A stretch of DNA of 64,000 bases from Calditrichia bacterium (GCA_028284445.1 JANQRS010000011.1:62001-126000); one strand, 5' to 3'. Numbered from the stretch's first letter, positions 51,809 through 60,711 are shown. Numbers and translations are program-made. Notes: generated by a model from the letters alone, not told the origin.

Positions 51809-52189
51809 ATGAAACTAGAAAACTTTATTCTACTTTCAGCATCATTGGGAATCGGAACAATAGGTTTGGGATATTTGGTTTCCCCGCAGTTTATGTATGG
51901 TCTTTACAGTATCCAACTCGAGACAGTCAACGAAGCAAATATGGTCCGGGCAGCCTACGGCGGCCTTTTTGTCAGCTTTGCTACGCTATTCCTGTTCGGT
52001 GCCATTCGAGATCGATTTACCAAGCCTGCTCTTATAGCGCTTTTGGCTTTTATGGCTGGTTTTGCGTGTGGGCGAATTGCAAGTATTTTAGTAGACGGGA
52101 TGCCGTCTTTGCTGATTGTTTCATTGATTGGTTTCGAAATCCTCTATGCTGCACTTTCAGCATATTTGCTCAGGGGGAATGTAGAGTGA
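51809..52189 (+). CDS. DUF4345 family membrane protein (126 aa)
   Basis: GAGGGGAG precedes ATG 51809. Four helices; SPQFMYGLYSIQL and the NMVRAAYGGLFVSFATLFL segment fit DUF4345. A second, diverged member lies at 53902. Function unknown. Confidence 0.78.
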   Translation: MKLENFILLSASLGIGTIGLGYLVSPQFMYGLYSIQLETVNEANMVRAAYGGLFVSFATLFLFGAIRDRFTKPALIALLAFMAGFACGRIASILVDGMPSLLIVSLIGFEILYAALSAYLLRGNVE

Positions 52190-52512
52190 CGCATGCCGAA
52201 TATGTGAGAATCACGGCACGTGTATTGCGCATTTATGCTAACCACGTGTGAATCCACAATCGCAATTTATTGACCGATCCTTTATGGTTTTCAAGCAAGT
52301 TTAGAGGGTCACCGAAACGGAAACACAAAAACAGTTATATTCGGCGCCTTTAACTGCAGTAAGCGCGCGTATCTTTGGGTATTTGATGATTCGCAATCAT
52401 CCTCAGATCCCTGGGTTCCCATTCAAAAGCCCAATTTCGCCTCGAATATGGATTTCATTGGTCACGGCTTTCTGCAAAAACCAGAATTTTCCTTTTGATA
52501 GCGCATAATTTG
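52190..52512. other. Non-coding stretch with attC left end and a hairpin
   Basis: Holds GCTAACCACGTG at 52237-52248 and a perfect 7-bp inverted repeat GATGATT/AATCATC (52385-52401) with CGC loop. No T-run follows. No gene seen. Confidence 0.5.
52237..52248 (+). repeat. attC 46 (left end only)
   Basis: GCTAACCACGTG; nothing attC-like follows. Confidence 0.65.
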
Positions 52513-53097
52513 ATGGACAAAAAAATGTCTTCCCCAATTGCGGACTCGATGTTCGAGTCAATCTCATCGGCACTTGAAGCCATCCCGGACCCGACTCGTA
52601 AGTCGATCTACGTACTCTCGATATTCGTCTATGACGAAGATGACGATCCGCGTAGACCGTCGATGCAGTTTGGCTACAACACGGTAGAGCGTTGGAAAGA
52701 ATCCATTGCGAAAGCCTCGAACTCCGACGAGGCCAAGTGGAACTTTGCTTTCTGGCTTCAGAACAGCGTTGCAAGTTTCGGAAGTAACGGAGAGGAGAGT
52801 TCGACCATTCGTCGTTGGATTGAGGCCTCGGGACTGTGGTATTCAGATGAGGACGAAGATGAGGACTTCGATAGGGCGCTTGAGCTGGGCGATGAGATTA
52901 CACGCATGTTCGTCCAGGCGTGCTGCGAAGTCGCGTCCAAGCTCCACAGTAGTGAAACTATTCTGCGCTGCTTCAAGCAGCCGATTCCGGTGCTGGTTCA
53001 CCAGTTGGAGTACTACGAAGAGATTGCTGTTCAAAACGAGAAGGCGAATCCACCGGGCCTTTGCGCAGAGTTCGTAAGCTGGATTAGGAACAATTAG
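52513..53097 (+). CDS. DUF4303-like protein (194 aa)
   Basis: ATG 52513 (or 52525). GC-richer than its neighbours and lacking an adjacent intact attC. The N-terminal half (SISSALEAIPDPTRKSIYVL, SIFVYDEDDDPRRPSMQFGY) matches the layout of DUF4303 proteins, a family found with polymorphic toxins; the second half is helical and acidic. Probably a transferred gene not mobilised as a cassette. Family call is tentative. Confidence 0.55.
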   Translation: MDKKMSSPIADSMFESISSALEAIPDPTRKSIYVLSIFVYDEDDDPRRPSMQFGYNTVERWKESIAKASNSDEAKWNFAFWLQNSVASFGSNGEESSTIRRWIEASGLWYSDEDEDEDFDRALELGDEITRMFVQACCEVASKLHSSETILRCFKQPIPVLVHQLEYYEEIAVQNEKANPPGLCAEFVSWIRNN

Positions 53098-53391
53098 TCT
53101 GCGCTGCCCTGAGACCAATATGCGGTTGTTTGTGAGTATAGTGCTATGCAACGGATTTGGGATATGAAAAACAATTTCCTGCTAGGGAACCGTCTGCTTC
53201 TTCTGTTGGTGTTTGTTTTGTTGTGATAAGGTCTATACTTCGCTGCGTGTAGAAGATGATCAAACTCTTGGCATTGCAACAAAAAAAGCGATGATCCAAC
53301 AAGACTCGCTTATTGAGCTTCTGGAGTTCATGGATACTATTATAAACCAAGGTGCTCGCATCGGAGCGCTGGTGTTAGCTGGAACAATTCA
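53098..53391. other. Non-coding stretch before half attC
   Basis: About 230 bases without a convincing gene, then the attC right half at 53330-53379. Confidence 0.4.
53330..53379 (+). repeat. attC 47 (right half only)
   Basis: ATGGATACTATTATAAACCA, GGTGCTCGC and GGAGCGCTGGTGTTAGC; left half absent. Confidence 0.85.
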
Positions 53392-53814
53392 ATGATAATT
53401 CGGGATGCAACAGAGCATGAAATCGACGAAATTGTCGCAGTCGATCATGTTGCTGTCACCGACGAAACTCGACGGCAGCATATTCGGGAATGGGTCAGAA
53501 GTGGTTGTGCCATCATCGCACTCATCGATGAGCGAATAGTCGGCTATGCTGTGCTGGAATATACATTCTTCTCTTGTGGATTCATATCGATGCTGATCGT
53601 GAAAGAAGCATGTCGGCGCAAAGGCATTGCAACAGCGCTGGTGAAACGACTGGAGGAGACCTGCAATACGGCAAAGCTCTTCACTTCGACAAACGAATCC
53701 AATGCATCCATGCGCGCTTTCATGGCAAAAATGTCATATGAACCGAGCGGCATAGTGCATAACCTTGACGACGGAGATCCAGAACTCTTCTACTTTAAGA
53801 GGGTCAAAGATTAG
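53392..53814 (+). CDS. GNAT family N-acetyltransferase (140 aa)
   Basis: ATG 53392. Motif A region ISMLIVKEACRRKGIATALV (Rxx GxA type) and C-terminal NASMRAFMAKMSYEPSGIV. Compact single-domain enzyme; substrate unknown. GC-richer than typical cassettes, like the DUF4303-like gene before it. Confidence 0.88.
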   Translation: MIIRDATEHEIDEIVAVDHVAVTDETRRQHIREWVRSGCAIIALIDERIVGYAVLEYTFFSCGFISMLIVKEACRRKGIATALVKRLEETCNTAKLFTSTNESNASMRAFMAKMSYEPSGIVHNLDDGDPELFYFKRVKD

Positions 53815-53901
53815 CCGGGGACAAAAAATGTACTTGACTGTTATTTCGCTGATATTCCATATCTGCAAGTGATCATAAGCGTTGGCGTAACTTAAGAGGT
53901 A

Positions 53902-54270
53902 ATGATGGAGAGCAGCTTAATTCTTAGAATGGTCGGGCTCTTGACAATAGCTATTGGCGTAACTTTGGTTTGGAATCCAGAGTTAATAAGCAATAAGCCT
54001 GTCCCTACCGATACTTTTGAAGCTATCGAGAGACGAATATGGTGGGGGCTCCTGATCGGCTTCGGTTGTTTGTTCCTGTTTCATCACCAAGTTCAACCCT
54101 GGACAAAAACGATTGCTGCTACCGGGTCTTCACTGCTTTTTGGTCTGTTGATGGCAAGGTTGATTGGAATAATGCTTGACGGTTCAGTCGTAAAACAATG
54201 GATATATGTCGGCATTGAAATAGTTATTATGGCACCCTTTGTATGGTGGTACTTCAGTGTGCGTTCATAA
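53902..54270 (+). CDS. DUF4345-like membrane protein (122 aa)
   Basis: AAGAGGTA precedes ATG 53902. Four helices; ERRIWWGLLIGFGCLFLFHH and a late MARLIGIMLDG align in layout with the DUF4345 protein at 51809 (GRIASILVDG). Function unknown. Confidence 0.68.
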   Translation: MMESSLILRMVGLLTIAIGVTLVWNPELISNKPVPTDTFEAIERRIWWGLLIGFGCLFLFHHQVQPWTKTIAATGSSLLFGLLMARLIGIMLDGSVVKQWIYVGIEIVIMAPFVWWYFSVRS

Positions 54271-54312
54271 CAAGTTGGTCGAACTTACAGTCACGTTTGC
54301 TCCATAATCCTG

Positions 54313-54442
54313 GCTAACCACGCGCTGCTACTGACTTCGCACGCTGAATGTCAGGAAGCAGTTTTTGCGACCAACCAAAATTTGACACATAGTTGATAAT
54401 ATTATAGGCGAAGTGCGGGGTAATTAGAGCGTTGGTGTTAGT
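54313..54442 (+). repeat. attC 48
   Basis: Ends GCTAACC and GGTGTTAGT; inner arms CTTCGCAC and GTGCGGG. Confidence 0.9.
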
Positions 54443-54466
54443 ATTTCAACTGAGATAAGGAGAAAA

Positions 54467-55045
54467 ATGAAAACAAAGAATATTTTGAGTTTCGTTAAAT
54501 ATGATGTTGCTAATTCACCAAAAACGAAATTTGGCGGTCAGCCTGACTGGCTAGGAGAGCCACAATGGCCCATCAGTCCTGAGTTAGAAGGTCCTATGAG
54601 GTTTATCGCTCAAATTGCATTAGGAGATGTATTTCCTGAGCATGACGGTAAAATGGCCTACATATTTATGACTGAGGATGACGAAGAATATATTGATGGT
54701 ACGTGGGAGCCCGACGGAGGTGAAAACGCTGTTATTATTCAACCATCTGGAGTGTGCTCTTCTAAAACAGAGGCACTAAGCTCCGGGCCTTCGAGAGAAG
54801 AGTTCGGCGTAGAAATTATAGAATCCCAAATCGAGGAAGATGAGCTGGGAGGTTCTCGCATTGGTGGTGTTCCCGAGTTTATGCAGGATGAGGAGTATCC
54901 AGAACCGAAAGAAAATTGGACGTTTTTGGCTCAAATTGATTCTTGCTCACTTCCATTTGAAGTGAACTTTGGAGATGCTGGTATAGCGTATGTATTTGTA
55001 AATAAAGCTGTAACGGAAGGCAAGTTTTTGTGGCAATGCGGCTAA
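54467..55045 (+). CDS. DUF1963 (YwqG-like) protein (192 aa)
   Basis: AAGGAGA precedes ATG 54467. Family features: TKFGGQPDWLGEPQWPISPE, then MRFIAQIALGD, and near the end WTFLAQIDSC with DAGIAYVFVN. DUF1963 proteins are cytoplasmic beta-rich proteins, often immunity-associated. No attC follows before the next gene. Confidence 0.88.
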   Translation: MKTKNILSFVKYDVANSPKTKFGGQPDWLGEPQWPISPELEGPMRFIAQIALGDVFPEHDGKMAYIFMTEDDEEYIDGTWEPDGGENAVIIQPSGVCSSKTEALSSGPSREEFGVEIIESQIEEDELGGSRIGGVPEFMQDEEYPEPKENWTFLAQIDSCSLPFEVNFGDAGIAYVFVNKAVTEGKFLWQCG

Positions 55046-55145
55046 ACATAGCGCCCGGCTCACCAGCAGCAATATTGTTCTTGAGAGAAGTAACGTTGAA
55101 TTGGCCTATCGTGGTGTAACAGGTGTTCGCAAAGGGGAATTATAT

Positions 55146-55637
55146 TTGGCAACTTATACATTTAATCGTTTGGGCGTAATGGCAGGAGTAATTGTTCTTC
55201 TCCTGCTGGGCGGTGGCGTGTTTGGATTGATGATGTATTTTGCAGAAACGACGATCGCGTTTTTCATACCAATGGGAATGCTTTTGTTACTTCTCGTAGT
55301 TATGCTTCCGGCATTTTATCGCGCACTGCTGCGAAAAGTTGAATTTGATAAACATGGTGTCGTTTTCAGAACTCCATTTGATTCTCAAAAATTGGATTGG
55401 GATTCTGTCAGAAGCTACGGTGGATTTGTTAGAAGTCGTCATGCTTGTTATGCTATTGGTGAAGAAGAAATCGATAGCTGGACCTTAGCCGGGACTCGGT
55501 TTATCTACGTCAGTAGCGAAGAAAATCCGACGCTTCGCAATGATGGGCTTGGCAAGGGCTATATCTGTTTACAGTATCGGCCGGAAGCTCTTAGGGTTAT
55601 TAGAGAAAACGTGCCGAAATCGGTGAGCTACGGATAA
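55146..55637 (+). CDS. Membrane protein with PH-like domain (163 aa)
   Basis: TTG 55146 chosen for the AGGGG site 8 nt upstream; the frame is open from 55101. Two N-terminal helices (about 7-30, 36-55) then a beta-rich PH-like part (RKVEFDKHGVVFRTPFDSQK). Architecture resembles the protein at 25709. Confidence 0.65.
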   Translation: MATYTFNRLGVMAGVIVLLLLGGGVFGLMMYFAETTIAFFIPMGMLLLLLVVMLPAFYRALLRKVEFDKHGVVFRTPFDSQKLDWDSVRSYGGFVRSRHACYAIGEEEIDSWTLAGTRFIYVSSEENPTLRNDGLGKGYICLQYRPEALRVIRENVPKSVSYG

Positions 55638-55676
55638 GCAAATTGTTGTGAAAAAGACTGGTTTTGCATCGTTCAT

Positions 55677-55804
55677 GCTAACCACGCGCTGCTACTGACT
55701 TCGCACCAGATGTGCGCGCAAGCAGGCTTGGCGACCAATCTAATTCTTTAAGCATCTTAATAAGGCTATAATCGAGGGTGCTCGCAGTAGAGCGTTGGCG
55801 TGAG
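55677..55804 (+). repeat. attC 49 (twin of attC 51)
   Basis: Ends GCTAACC and GGCGTGAGC. Spacer (CTAATTCTTTAAGCATC; AATAAGGCTATAATCGAGGG) is nearly identical to attC 51. Confidence 0.9.
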
Positions 55805-56027
55805 CGAGAGGATCTCTTATGAGTAATTCTCCCTTTCATAAATCCTTGTTCAATAACTTGACCTTTTGGGTAGAGTTTTTGTGTCAGATTAGTTATATTT
55901 CTTTTAACAAAGCATAAATTGTGTTGGGTATTTTTGTCTGGCTGAACGGATAGATTTATGCCTTACCAATCCATTCTTGTCGTTTAAAGCAAACAGAATA
56001 TCGACTGCAATCTTTGAGGAGAATTAT
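55805..56027. other. Leader of the CsgG-like/PKD block
   Basis: AT-rich, about 220 bases, no gene. Several TATAAT-like words but no confident promoter. It may contain the block's own promoter. Confidence 0.35.
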
Positions 56028-56954
56028 ATGAGTTTTTATAGAAGTCCAATTATGGTTGTTGCTGTTTTTGTAATGGTTGTTTGGTGTGGAAGCGCCCTCG
56101 GAGAAGAAAATATCCTAAATGGGAAGAGATACTATGTTTGGGATTTCTCTGCTGGAAATGACGACCTGAACGATTTAGCGATTCTATTCACGGACGAATT
56201 CGAAGAAGCGTTAATCAATACGAGATTAGGTATACCTCTCGAAAGGAGAAATTATGCCAAGTTGTTCATGCAAAAGGAAAGTGAAATAGAAATCGCCAGT
56301 TTTGAGATGATAACCGATTCCGACCTAGATCAATTGAAAACCTTGCAGGCAAATTTCGTGATTTTCGGCAGCGTCCAGGATGATGTTGAGGGCGGCGTGA
56401 TCAAGATAAGCGTTTCTGTTCAGGCATTTGATTCAAGAGTTTTGGCGAAAGAAAGTGTTTTGCTCACTCGCGGAAAACGTTTTGATACGGAAAGTCGCCA
56501 AAAATCAATGGACAATTTGGCGAATAAATTGGCTCCTGGAAAGGCTCAAGTTAAAAGCGAAAACCCGGGAGTTCCCCTAGAAATCTATTCCGCTGGCGTG
56601 TCATACAAACTCACAGATGTAGCGAGAGCGGGGAATACCATAACATTTACCTTCATTGTTACTGCAATTGATAAAGATCTTACCATAACTCTTTACGGTT
56701 ATTACGCAAACAGGCACTCGCGCCTATTTGACGACTTAGGTGGCGAGTACTATCCAGACTTTATCCATTTTGGTAAGCAGCATTCCAAGGGTGGTGTAAC
56801 TGCCGATCTTCCCATGGGTGTCCCATTAAGCGCAAAATTGATCTTTGAAAAGATCAACACGAAGGCAAAGGTCTTCACTCTACTCGACTTTGCTTCAAAT
56901 GTTAAGGGGTATGGTAGTCAAGAAGCTCGATTTCGCAATATCCGCATTCCGTAG
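56028..56954 (+). CDS. CsgG/FlgO-like periplasmic protein, paralogue A (308 aa)
   Basis: GAGGAG precedes ATG 56028. Signal peptide ends near WCGSALG. Residues about 30-190 follow a CsgG/FlgO-type fold pattern: YVWDFSAGNDDLNDLAILFT, EEALI, LERRNYAKLF, NFVIFGSVQDDVEGGVIKIS, then LLTRGKRFDTESRQ. The C-terminal domain (200-308) is beta-rich and differs from that of its paralogue at 57877. Such domains form ring- or partner-binding periplasmic modules. No Cys lipobox seen. First gene of a three-gene block. Confidence 0.75.
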   Translation: MSFYRSPIMVVAVFVMVVWCGSALGEENILNGKRYYVWDFSAGNDDLNDLAILFTDEFEEALINTRLGIPLERRNYAKLFMQKESEIEIASFEMITDSDLDQLKTLQANFVIFGSVQDDVEGGVIKISVSVQAFDSRVLAKESVLLTRGKRFDTESRQKSMDNLANKLAPGKAQVKSENPGVPLEIYSAGVSYKLTDVARAGNTITFTFIVTAIDKDLTITLYGYYANRHSRLFDDLGGEYYPDFIHFGKQHSKGGVTADLPMGVPLSAKLIFEKINTKAKVFTLLDFASNVKGYGSQEARFRNIRIP

Positions 56955-57026
56955 TTTGTTAGGCAAATTTAGCGGCGTCTTTAGAAGAAAAGGAATAATT
57001 GAATCGTGCAAAGGAAGGTGTAGATA

Positions 57027-57812
57027 TTGGGCAAGCAAGAATCAAAACAAAAGCGTCTTGCTGAAAAAGCGAAAAAATGGATATACTCACTATTGATTCC
57101 GAGTGGCGTAGTAGCCGTAGTTTTGACTTTTGTTTTATCTAAGCATTGTAGTAACACTCCGCCAGTGGCAAAAACTCACATAAGGCCAATCGAGGGAAGC
57201 GCCCCATTGGAGGTCTTGCTTGATGGAAATTCTTCGTTTGACCCTGACGGGGAGGACTTGTTTTTCTCGTGGGTCTTAAATGGTGATACGATATCGAATA
57301 GCTCGGATTTCCGGCATATCATAACTGAACCTGGGATTTATCATGTTGTTTTGACAATTTTGGACGAAAGAGGGGCCATCAAAAGGGCAAGTTCGAGCAT
57401 AACAGTGAAGCCTCCTGCTAAGCAACCTGAAATATCTACAAAACCTAAGCCGATTCCTGTTGAGGACACTGGAAACGATGGGATTGCAGGCGCGCATGAT
57501 GAAAATCGCGATATCAGAGCCTTGAATGGCGAGCCTGACGATCCCAAGATAGCAGATCTTGAACCAGATGACAAAGACTCTTTGGCACCATATTATCTTG
57601 TGAAAATAGTTGTTAATTCTAACCTGAGCCAAGCAGAAATTTGGGTCGATGGCGAAAAGGCACTTGTCGTGAAGGATACCCCTATTATTAAGACAGTACG
57701 TGTCAGGCAAAAAAAAGTGCAGCACAAATTTTTGATAGCAACAAAAACGGATACCTGTATAAAAGAACTTTTTATAACCGCGGACAATAAGAAAATAGTC
57801 TGTAGTCCATAG
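57027..57812 (+). CDS. Single-pass membrane protein with PKD domain (261 aa)
   Basis: GGAAGG precedes TTG 57027. Basic cytoplasmic start (KQESKQKRLAEKAKKW), membrane helix at about 18-38, PKD domain at about 45-125 (PIEGSAPLEVLLDGNSSFDP, DGEDLFFSW), Pro/Asp-rich linker, and a C-terminal beta domain of PEGA type (SQAEIWVDGEKALVVKDTPI). The outer part lies in the periplasm. Its place between two CsgG-like paralogues suggests a shared complex. Confidence 0.78.
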   Translation: MGKQESKQKRLAEKAKKWIYSLLIPSGVVAVVLTFVLSKHCSNTPPVAKTHIRPIEGSAPLEVLLDGNSSFDPDGEDLFFSWVLNGDTISNSSDFRHIITEPGIYHVVLTILDERGAIKRASSSITVKPPAKQPEISTKPKPIPVEDTGNDGIAGAHDENRDIRALNGEPDDPKIADLEPDDKDSLAPYYLVKIVVNSNLSQAEIWVDGEKALVVKDTPIIKTVRVRQKKVQHKFLIATKTDTCIKELFITADNKKIVCSP

Positions 57813-57876
57813 GAACAGATTTGGTGTTGTCCAGATCCTGTTCATGTTTTGACTACGATTTTAAATGGAGGTTGTT

Positions 57877-58755
57877 GTGCGAGCTTGCAAATATTCTTTA
57901 ATTCTGTTCTTCATTTCATTGATGTTCGGGCATCTCGCGGCCCAAGAAACCACCGTATACGTCTGGGAATTTTTTACGAGAGATAATAAGAATAATGATT
58001 TGACCAAGGCCTTTACAGAGGATTTTGAATCAGCTTTGGTCGATGCTAAATGCTATACGGTTCTCAATAGGAGAAACTACGCCAGCTTGGTGGCTCAACA
58101 AGACATGGAAAAGGAGATTCGCTCGGTCGATGATGTTTCTGAGGAGACGAAAAGTGAATTTAGGACCAAAGCGGCACGACAATTCATATTTGGCGAAATA
58201 TTTGACGATGTTGAAAGTGGCGAAATTAGAATCACGGTCACTTTTCAGGCATTTAATGGCTCAATAATCACGAGAAAACATGTTTCATTGGCGAGAGGTT
58301 TACGGCTTGATGCCAATAGTCGTATTGAGACGATGAAGGCACTAGCTAAAAAGCTGTGCCGCAAGCCTGCTAGGGCTCCTGCCGAATATCCAATCAGCCA
58401 TGAAATTGATGGTTTTACAGTTATCTTGAAAGAATGTCGATTTGCAGGCGGTAAGGTCACAATGCTTTTCGATTTCATTAGCATTTATGGTGATGAAAAA
58501 GTGCGATTAGCGGCAGGGAGCCAAATTGCCTACGATGATGCGGGCAACAAGCACATCAGCCCGTCTGTGAAAATAGCTTCGCAAAAGAGTAACAACCTCG
58601 AGCGGTTGTTTGTCATCGATGTGGCTGTGCCCGTTGAAGTTCATTGGAAAAATGTACCTGGACGTGCTGTCATGATAAGCCGCTATGATCTCAAGGTAGA
58701 AATAAATGGAAACGAACAACAACTAACTTATCGGAATCTACCCCTGCTAAAATAG
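57877..58755 (+). CDS. CsgG/FlgO-like periplasmic protein, paralogue B (292 aa)
   Basis: GGAGG lies 5 nt before GTG 57877; an ATG at 57865 overlaps that site. Signal peptide ends at LAAQ. The N-terminal domain parallels paralogue A: YVWEFFTRDNKNNDLTKAFT, LNRRNYASLV, QFIFGEIFDDVESGEIRITV, SLARGLRLDANSR. C-terminal domain is beta-rich. An internal duplication with separation by the PKD gene is the simplest origin. Confidence 0.75.
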   Translation: MRACKYSLILFFISLMFGHLAAQETTVYVWEFFTRDNKNNDLTKAFTEDFESALVDAKCYTVLNRRNYASLVAQQDMEKEIRSVDDVSEETKSEFRTKAARQFIFGEIFDDVESGEIRITVTFQAFNGSIITRKHVSLARGLRLDANSRIETMKALAKKLCRKPARAPAEYPISHEIDGFTVILKECRFAGGKVTMLFDFISIYGDEKVRLAAGSQIAYDDAGNKHISPSVKIASQKSNNLERLFVIDVAVPVEVHWKNVPGRAVMISRYDLKVEINGNEQQLTYRNLPLLK

Positions 58756-59072
58756 ATCTTCTCCACTTTTTGACTGAGCAAATGTTCTAGAACTCGTGCA
58801 ATGTGATCTTTCCGTCGAATGGAAAATCAACAGTAGTATCATTTCAGTGGCCATCGTTCGGATATCGAATCTCTTGAATCCGAAGAAGGGACTTGATGTT
58901 GTTAGAAAAGAATGGGGCAGTGCGACCTAACAAGGCGCTGAAGTGGAGTGACAATCGGAGTTTGTGCTCGGTTGGTCTAGTTTTTTACAGCGCTAAACTG
59001 TCTCTGTAAAGCGTTTGTCTTGCGCTCGCCGAGACTTTGGTCTGTCATACCATCAATTATTTTACATAACAT
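58756..59072. other. Non-coding stretch with foreign-type attC left end
   Basis: No gene seen. ACCTAACAAGGCGCTG at 58925-58940 fits the RYYYAAC left core followed by AAGGCGCT, common in attC sites of other bacteria, unlike the GCTAACCACGCG type here. No matching right end was found. Confidence 0.4.
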
Positions 59073-59201
59073 GCTAACCACTTGTTGCTGCTGACTTTGC
59101 ACCATGTATGTGCGCAATCTGGTTTGGCAGCCAATCAAAAATATGTAATTTCTTAATGATATTTTAAACGAAGGTGCTCGCATCAGAGCGCTGGTGTGAG
59201 C
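59073..59201 (+). repeat. attC 50
   Basis: Ends GCTAACC and GGTGTGAGC (GTGAGC for GTTAGC); CACTTGTTGCTG left arm; inner arms CTTTGCACC and GGTGCTCGC. Confidence 0.9.
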
Positions 59202-59221
59202 GGAGTTTTTTGAGAGGTGAA

Positions 59222-59875
59222 TTGTTGCATCGGGCTAATCCTTTTGAGCCTCATGAATTATGGTATGGTGGCTGGTTTGAACTAGCTCTCGAATTATTGG
59301 GGCCTGATATAAAGTATAAGTCGGCGCGCATTTTGAACGCTATATGGTCGCGGGTCGATATCGAAGGGCCCTTCGTGAGTAGAGACGTTAGTCCAACGGA
59401 ACAGGAAGTAACCAGCACTCATTTAGGCAATGAGCGCCTATACGGAATCCTGAACCTTAAAGACGGAAGGCGGTTGTGCTGCGGGACATGTCTTGTCACT
59501 GACGAATTAGACCTTTCAGGGAGAAGTTCGATTTCAATTGCCGAGGTCCTGTTTTACATCCCTGGTGGATCGGCAACGGCCGCTTATGGAGGTGATTGCG
59601 AGGCTTCTGACCTGCTGACACCAGAGTTTCATCAGTTGTATAACCAGTTATTGAATATGGCTGACTACATTTATGGGGTTGAGCCTTTCGAAATGGCCTT
59701 GATTGGACATGAGGTTATGATCGAAGCGCCTGCAAGTGAATTTACGAAAGACGAATTGTCATCAGCGATTTCGGCGGACTGCACGGTGCTCTTACCCCAA
59801 AAACATTCTTTGGCGACAATCGATGGTGGCAAAGTTCTTGGCAAAAACCTAGTTCGTTTTTCCCGTTCATGCTAA
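59222..59875 (+). CDS. Hypothetical protein ending inside attC (217 aa)
   Basis: GAGAGGTGA precedes TTG 59222/59225; the longer frame starts in the attC. Soluble alpha/beta; ELWYGGWFELALELL and later SSISIAEVLFYIPGGSATAA. Its stop TAA (59873-59875) is part of GCTAACC of attC 51, so the site supplies the stop codon and the last residues. Confidence 0.68.
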   Translation: MLHRANPFEPHELWYGGWFELALELLGPDIKYKSARILNAIWSRVDIEGPFVSRDVSPTEQEVTSTHLGNERLYGILNLKDGRRLCCGTCLVTDELDLSGRSSISIAEVLFYIPGGSATAAYGGDCEASDLLTPEFHQLYNQLLNMADYIYGVEPFEMALIGHEVMIEAPASEFTKDELSSAISADCTVLLPQKHSLATIDGGKVLGKNLVRFSRSC

Positions 59876-59999
59876 CCACTCGCTGCTGCTGACTTCGCAC
59901 CAGATGTGCGTGCAAGCAGGCCTAGCGACCAACCTAATTCTTTAATTATCGTAATAAGGCTATAATCGAGGGTGCTTGCAGTAGATTGCTGGTGTTGGC
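59871..59999 (+). repeat. attC 51 (twin of attC 49)
   Basis: Ends GCTAACC and GGTGTTGGC; spacer shares ACCAGATGTGCG and AATAAGGCTATAATCGAGGG with attC 49. Confidence 0.9.
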
Positions 60000-60018
60000 A
60001 GGAAAGGACAAATTCTAT

Positions 60019-60693
60019 ATGCTACGGAAGAATGTGAGTGAAAGGAAAATCGGCTTAAGCTGGTACTTATTGGGGGGTTGGCTGGTGCTGTCCACCAGTG
60101 TCATGTCTGGCGATTATCGATTGCAGTTCGGTGTTCAAGCAGGGCAATTTCGATTTTTTGACCGAGGCGTTGCTGAGTTTTTGTCAGAAGCTGAGGGTGT
60201 TAGTGAGATTGCCCCCGGCATTTTCCTGTCATTTGAAAAAGATGTTGACTTCCCCGTAATAGATCGGCTCGGACTTGAAGGTGGCTATCAAAGAAAAACT
60301 TTGTTTGATAGCAATATTCCCAATCCATTTACCGATCTTTTTTCAGTTTATAGATTTAACTTGAACCTGCATTCTGTTTTTCCGGTTAACAAGTCTTTTG
60401 ACTTTTCATTGACACCCATACTGGGTTATGGAATTTACCGGAGGTCCCAGAAGTCGGAATTGTTTCCTGACGTAGATGAGATCTTCATGAGCATAATTCT
60501 GGGAGTAGGTGGGAATGCTGAGGTCGAGCTTTCGTCCAAAATATCTATAGTCGCGAAAATGGCCTATGAATACTTCCAGAACGAAATAGAAATTCCAGAG
60601 CCTCCGGAGAATGGTCGCATAGGGTCTTATGGCTCAATTATTGAAGATTTTAATGGCTTTAGGATAGGCTTTGGGGTCAGTTACGCATTTTAA
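60019..60693 (+). CDS. Outer-membrane beta-barrel-like protein (224 aa)
   Basis: ATG 60019. Signal peptide ends near VMSG. Then alternating amphipathic strands (YRLQFGVQAGQFRF; FNLNLHSVFPVNKSFDFSLT, PILGYGIYR; FRIGFGVSYAF) and a terminal Phe, the classic outer-membrane barrel C-terminus. Eight or so strands. Export via Bam by inference; function unknown. Confidence 0.8.
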   Translation: MLRKNVSERKIGLSWYLLGGWLVLSTSVMSGDYRLQFGVQAGQFRFFDRGVAEFLSEAEGVSEIAPGIFLSFEKDVDFPVIDRLGLEGGYQRKTLFDSNIPNPFTDLFSVYRFNLNLHSVFPVNKSFDFSLTPILGYGIYRRSQKSELFPDVDEIFMSIILGVGGNAEVELSSKISIVAKMAYEYFQNEIEIPEPPENGRIGSYGSIIEDFNGFRIGFGVSYAF

Positions 60694-60711
60694 GTATTCG
60701 GAGTCTTTTTG

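Noticed and set aside
53870..53890. AAGCGTTGGCGTAAC as an attC right end before the gene at 53902
   Set aside because: Only partial resemblance to GAGCGCTGGTGTTAGC, with the core sequence missing and no inner arm; too weak to list.
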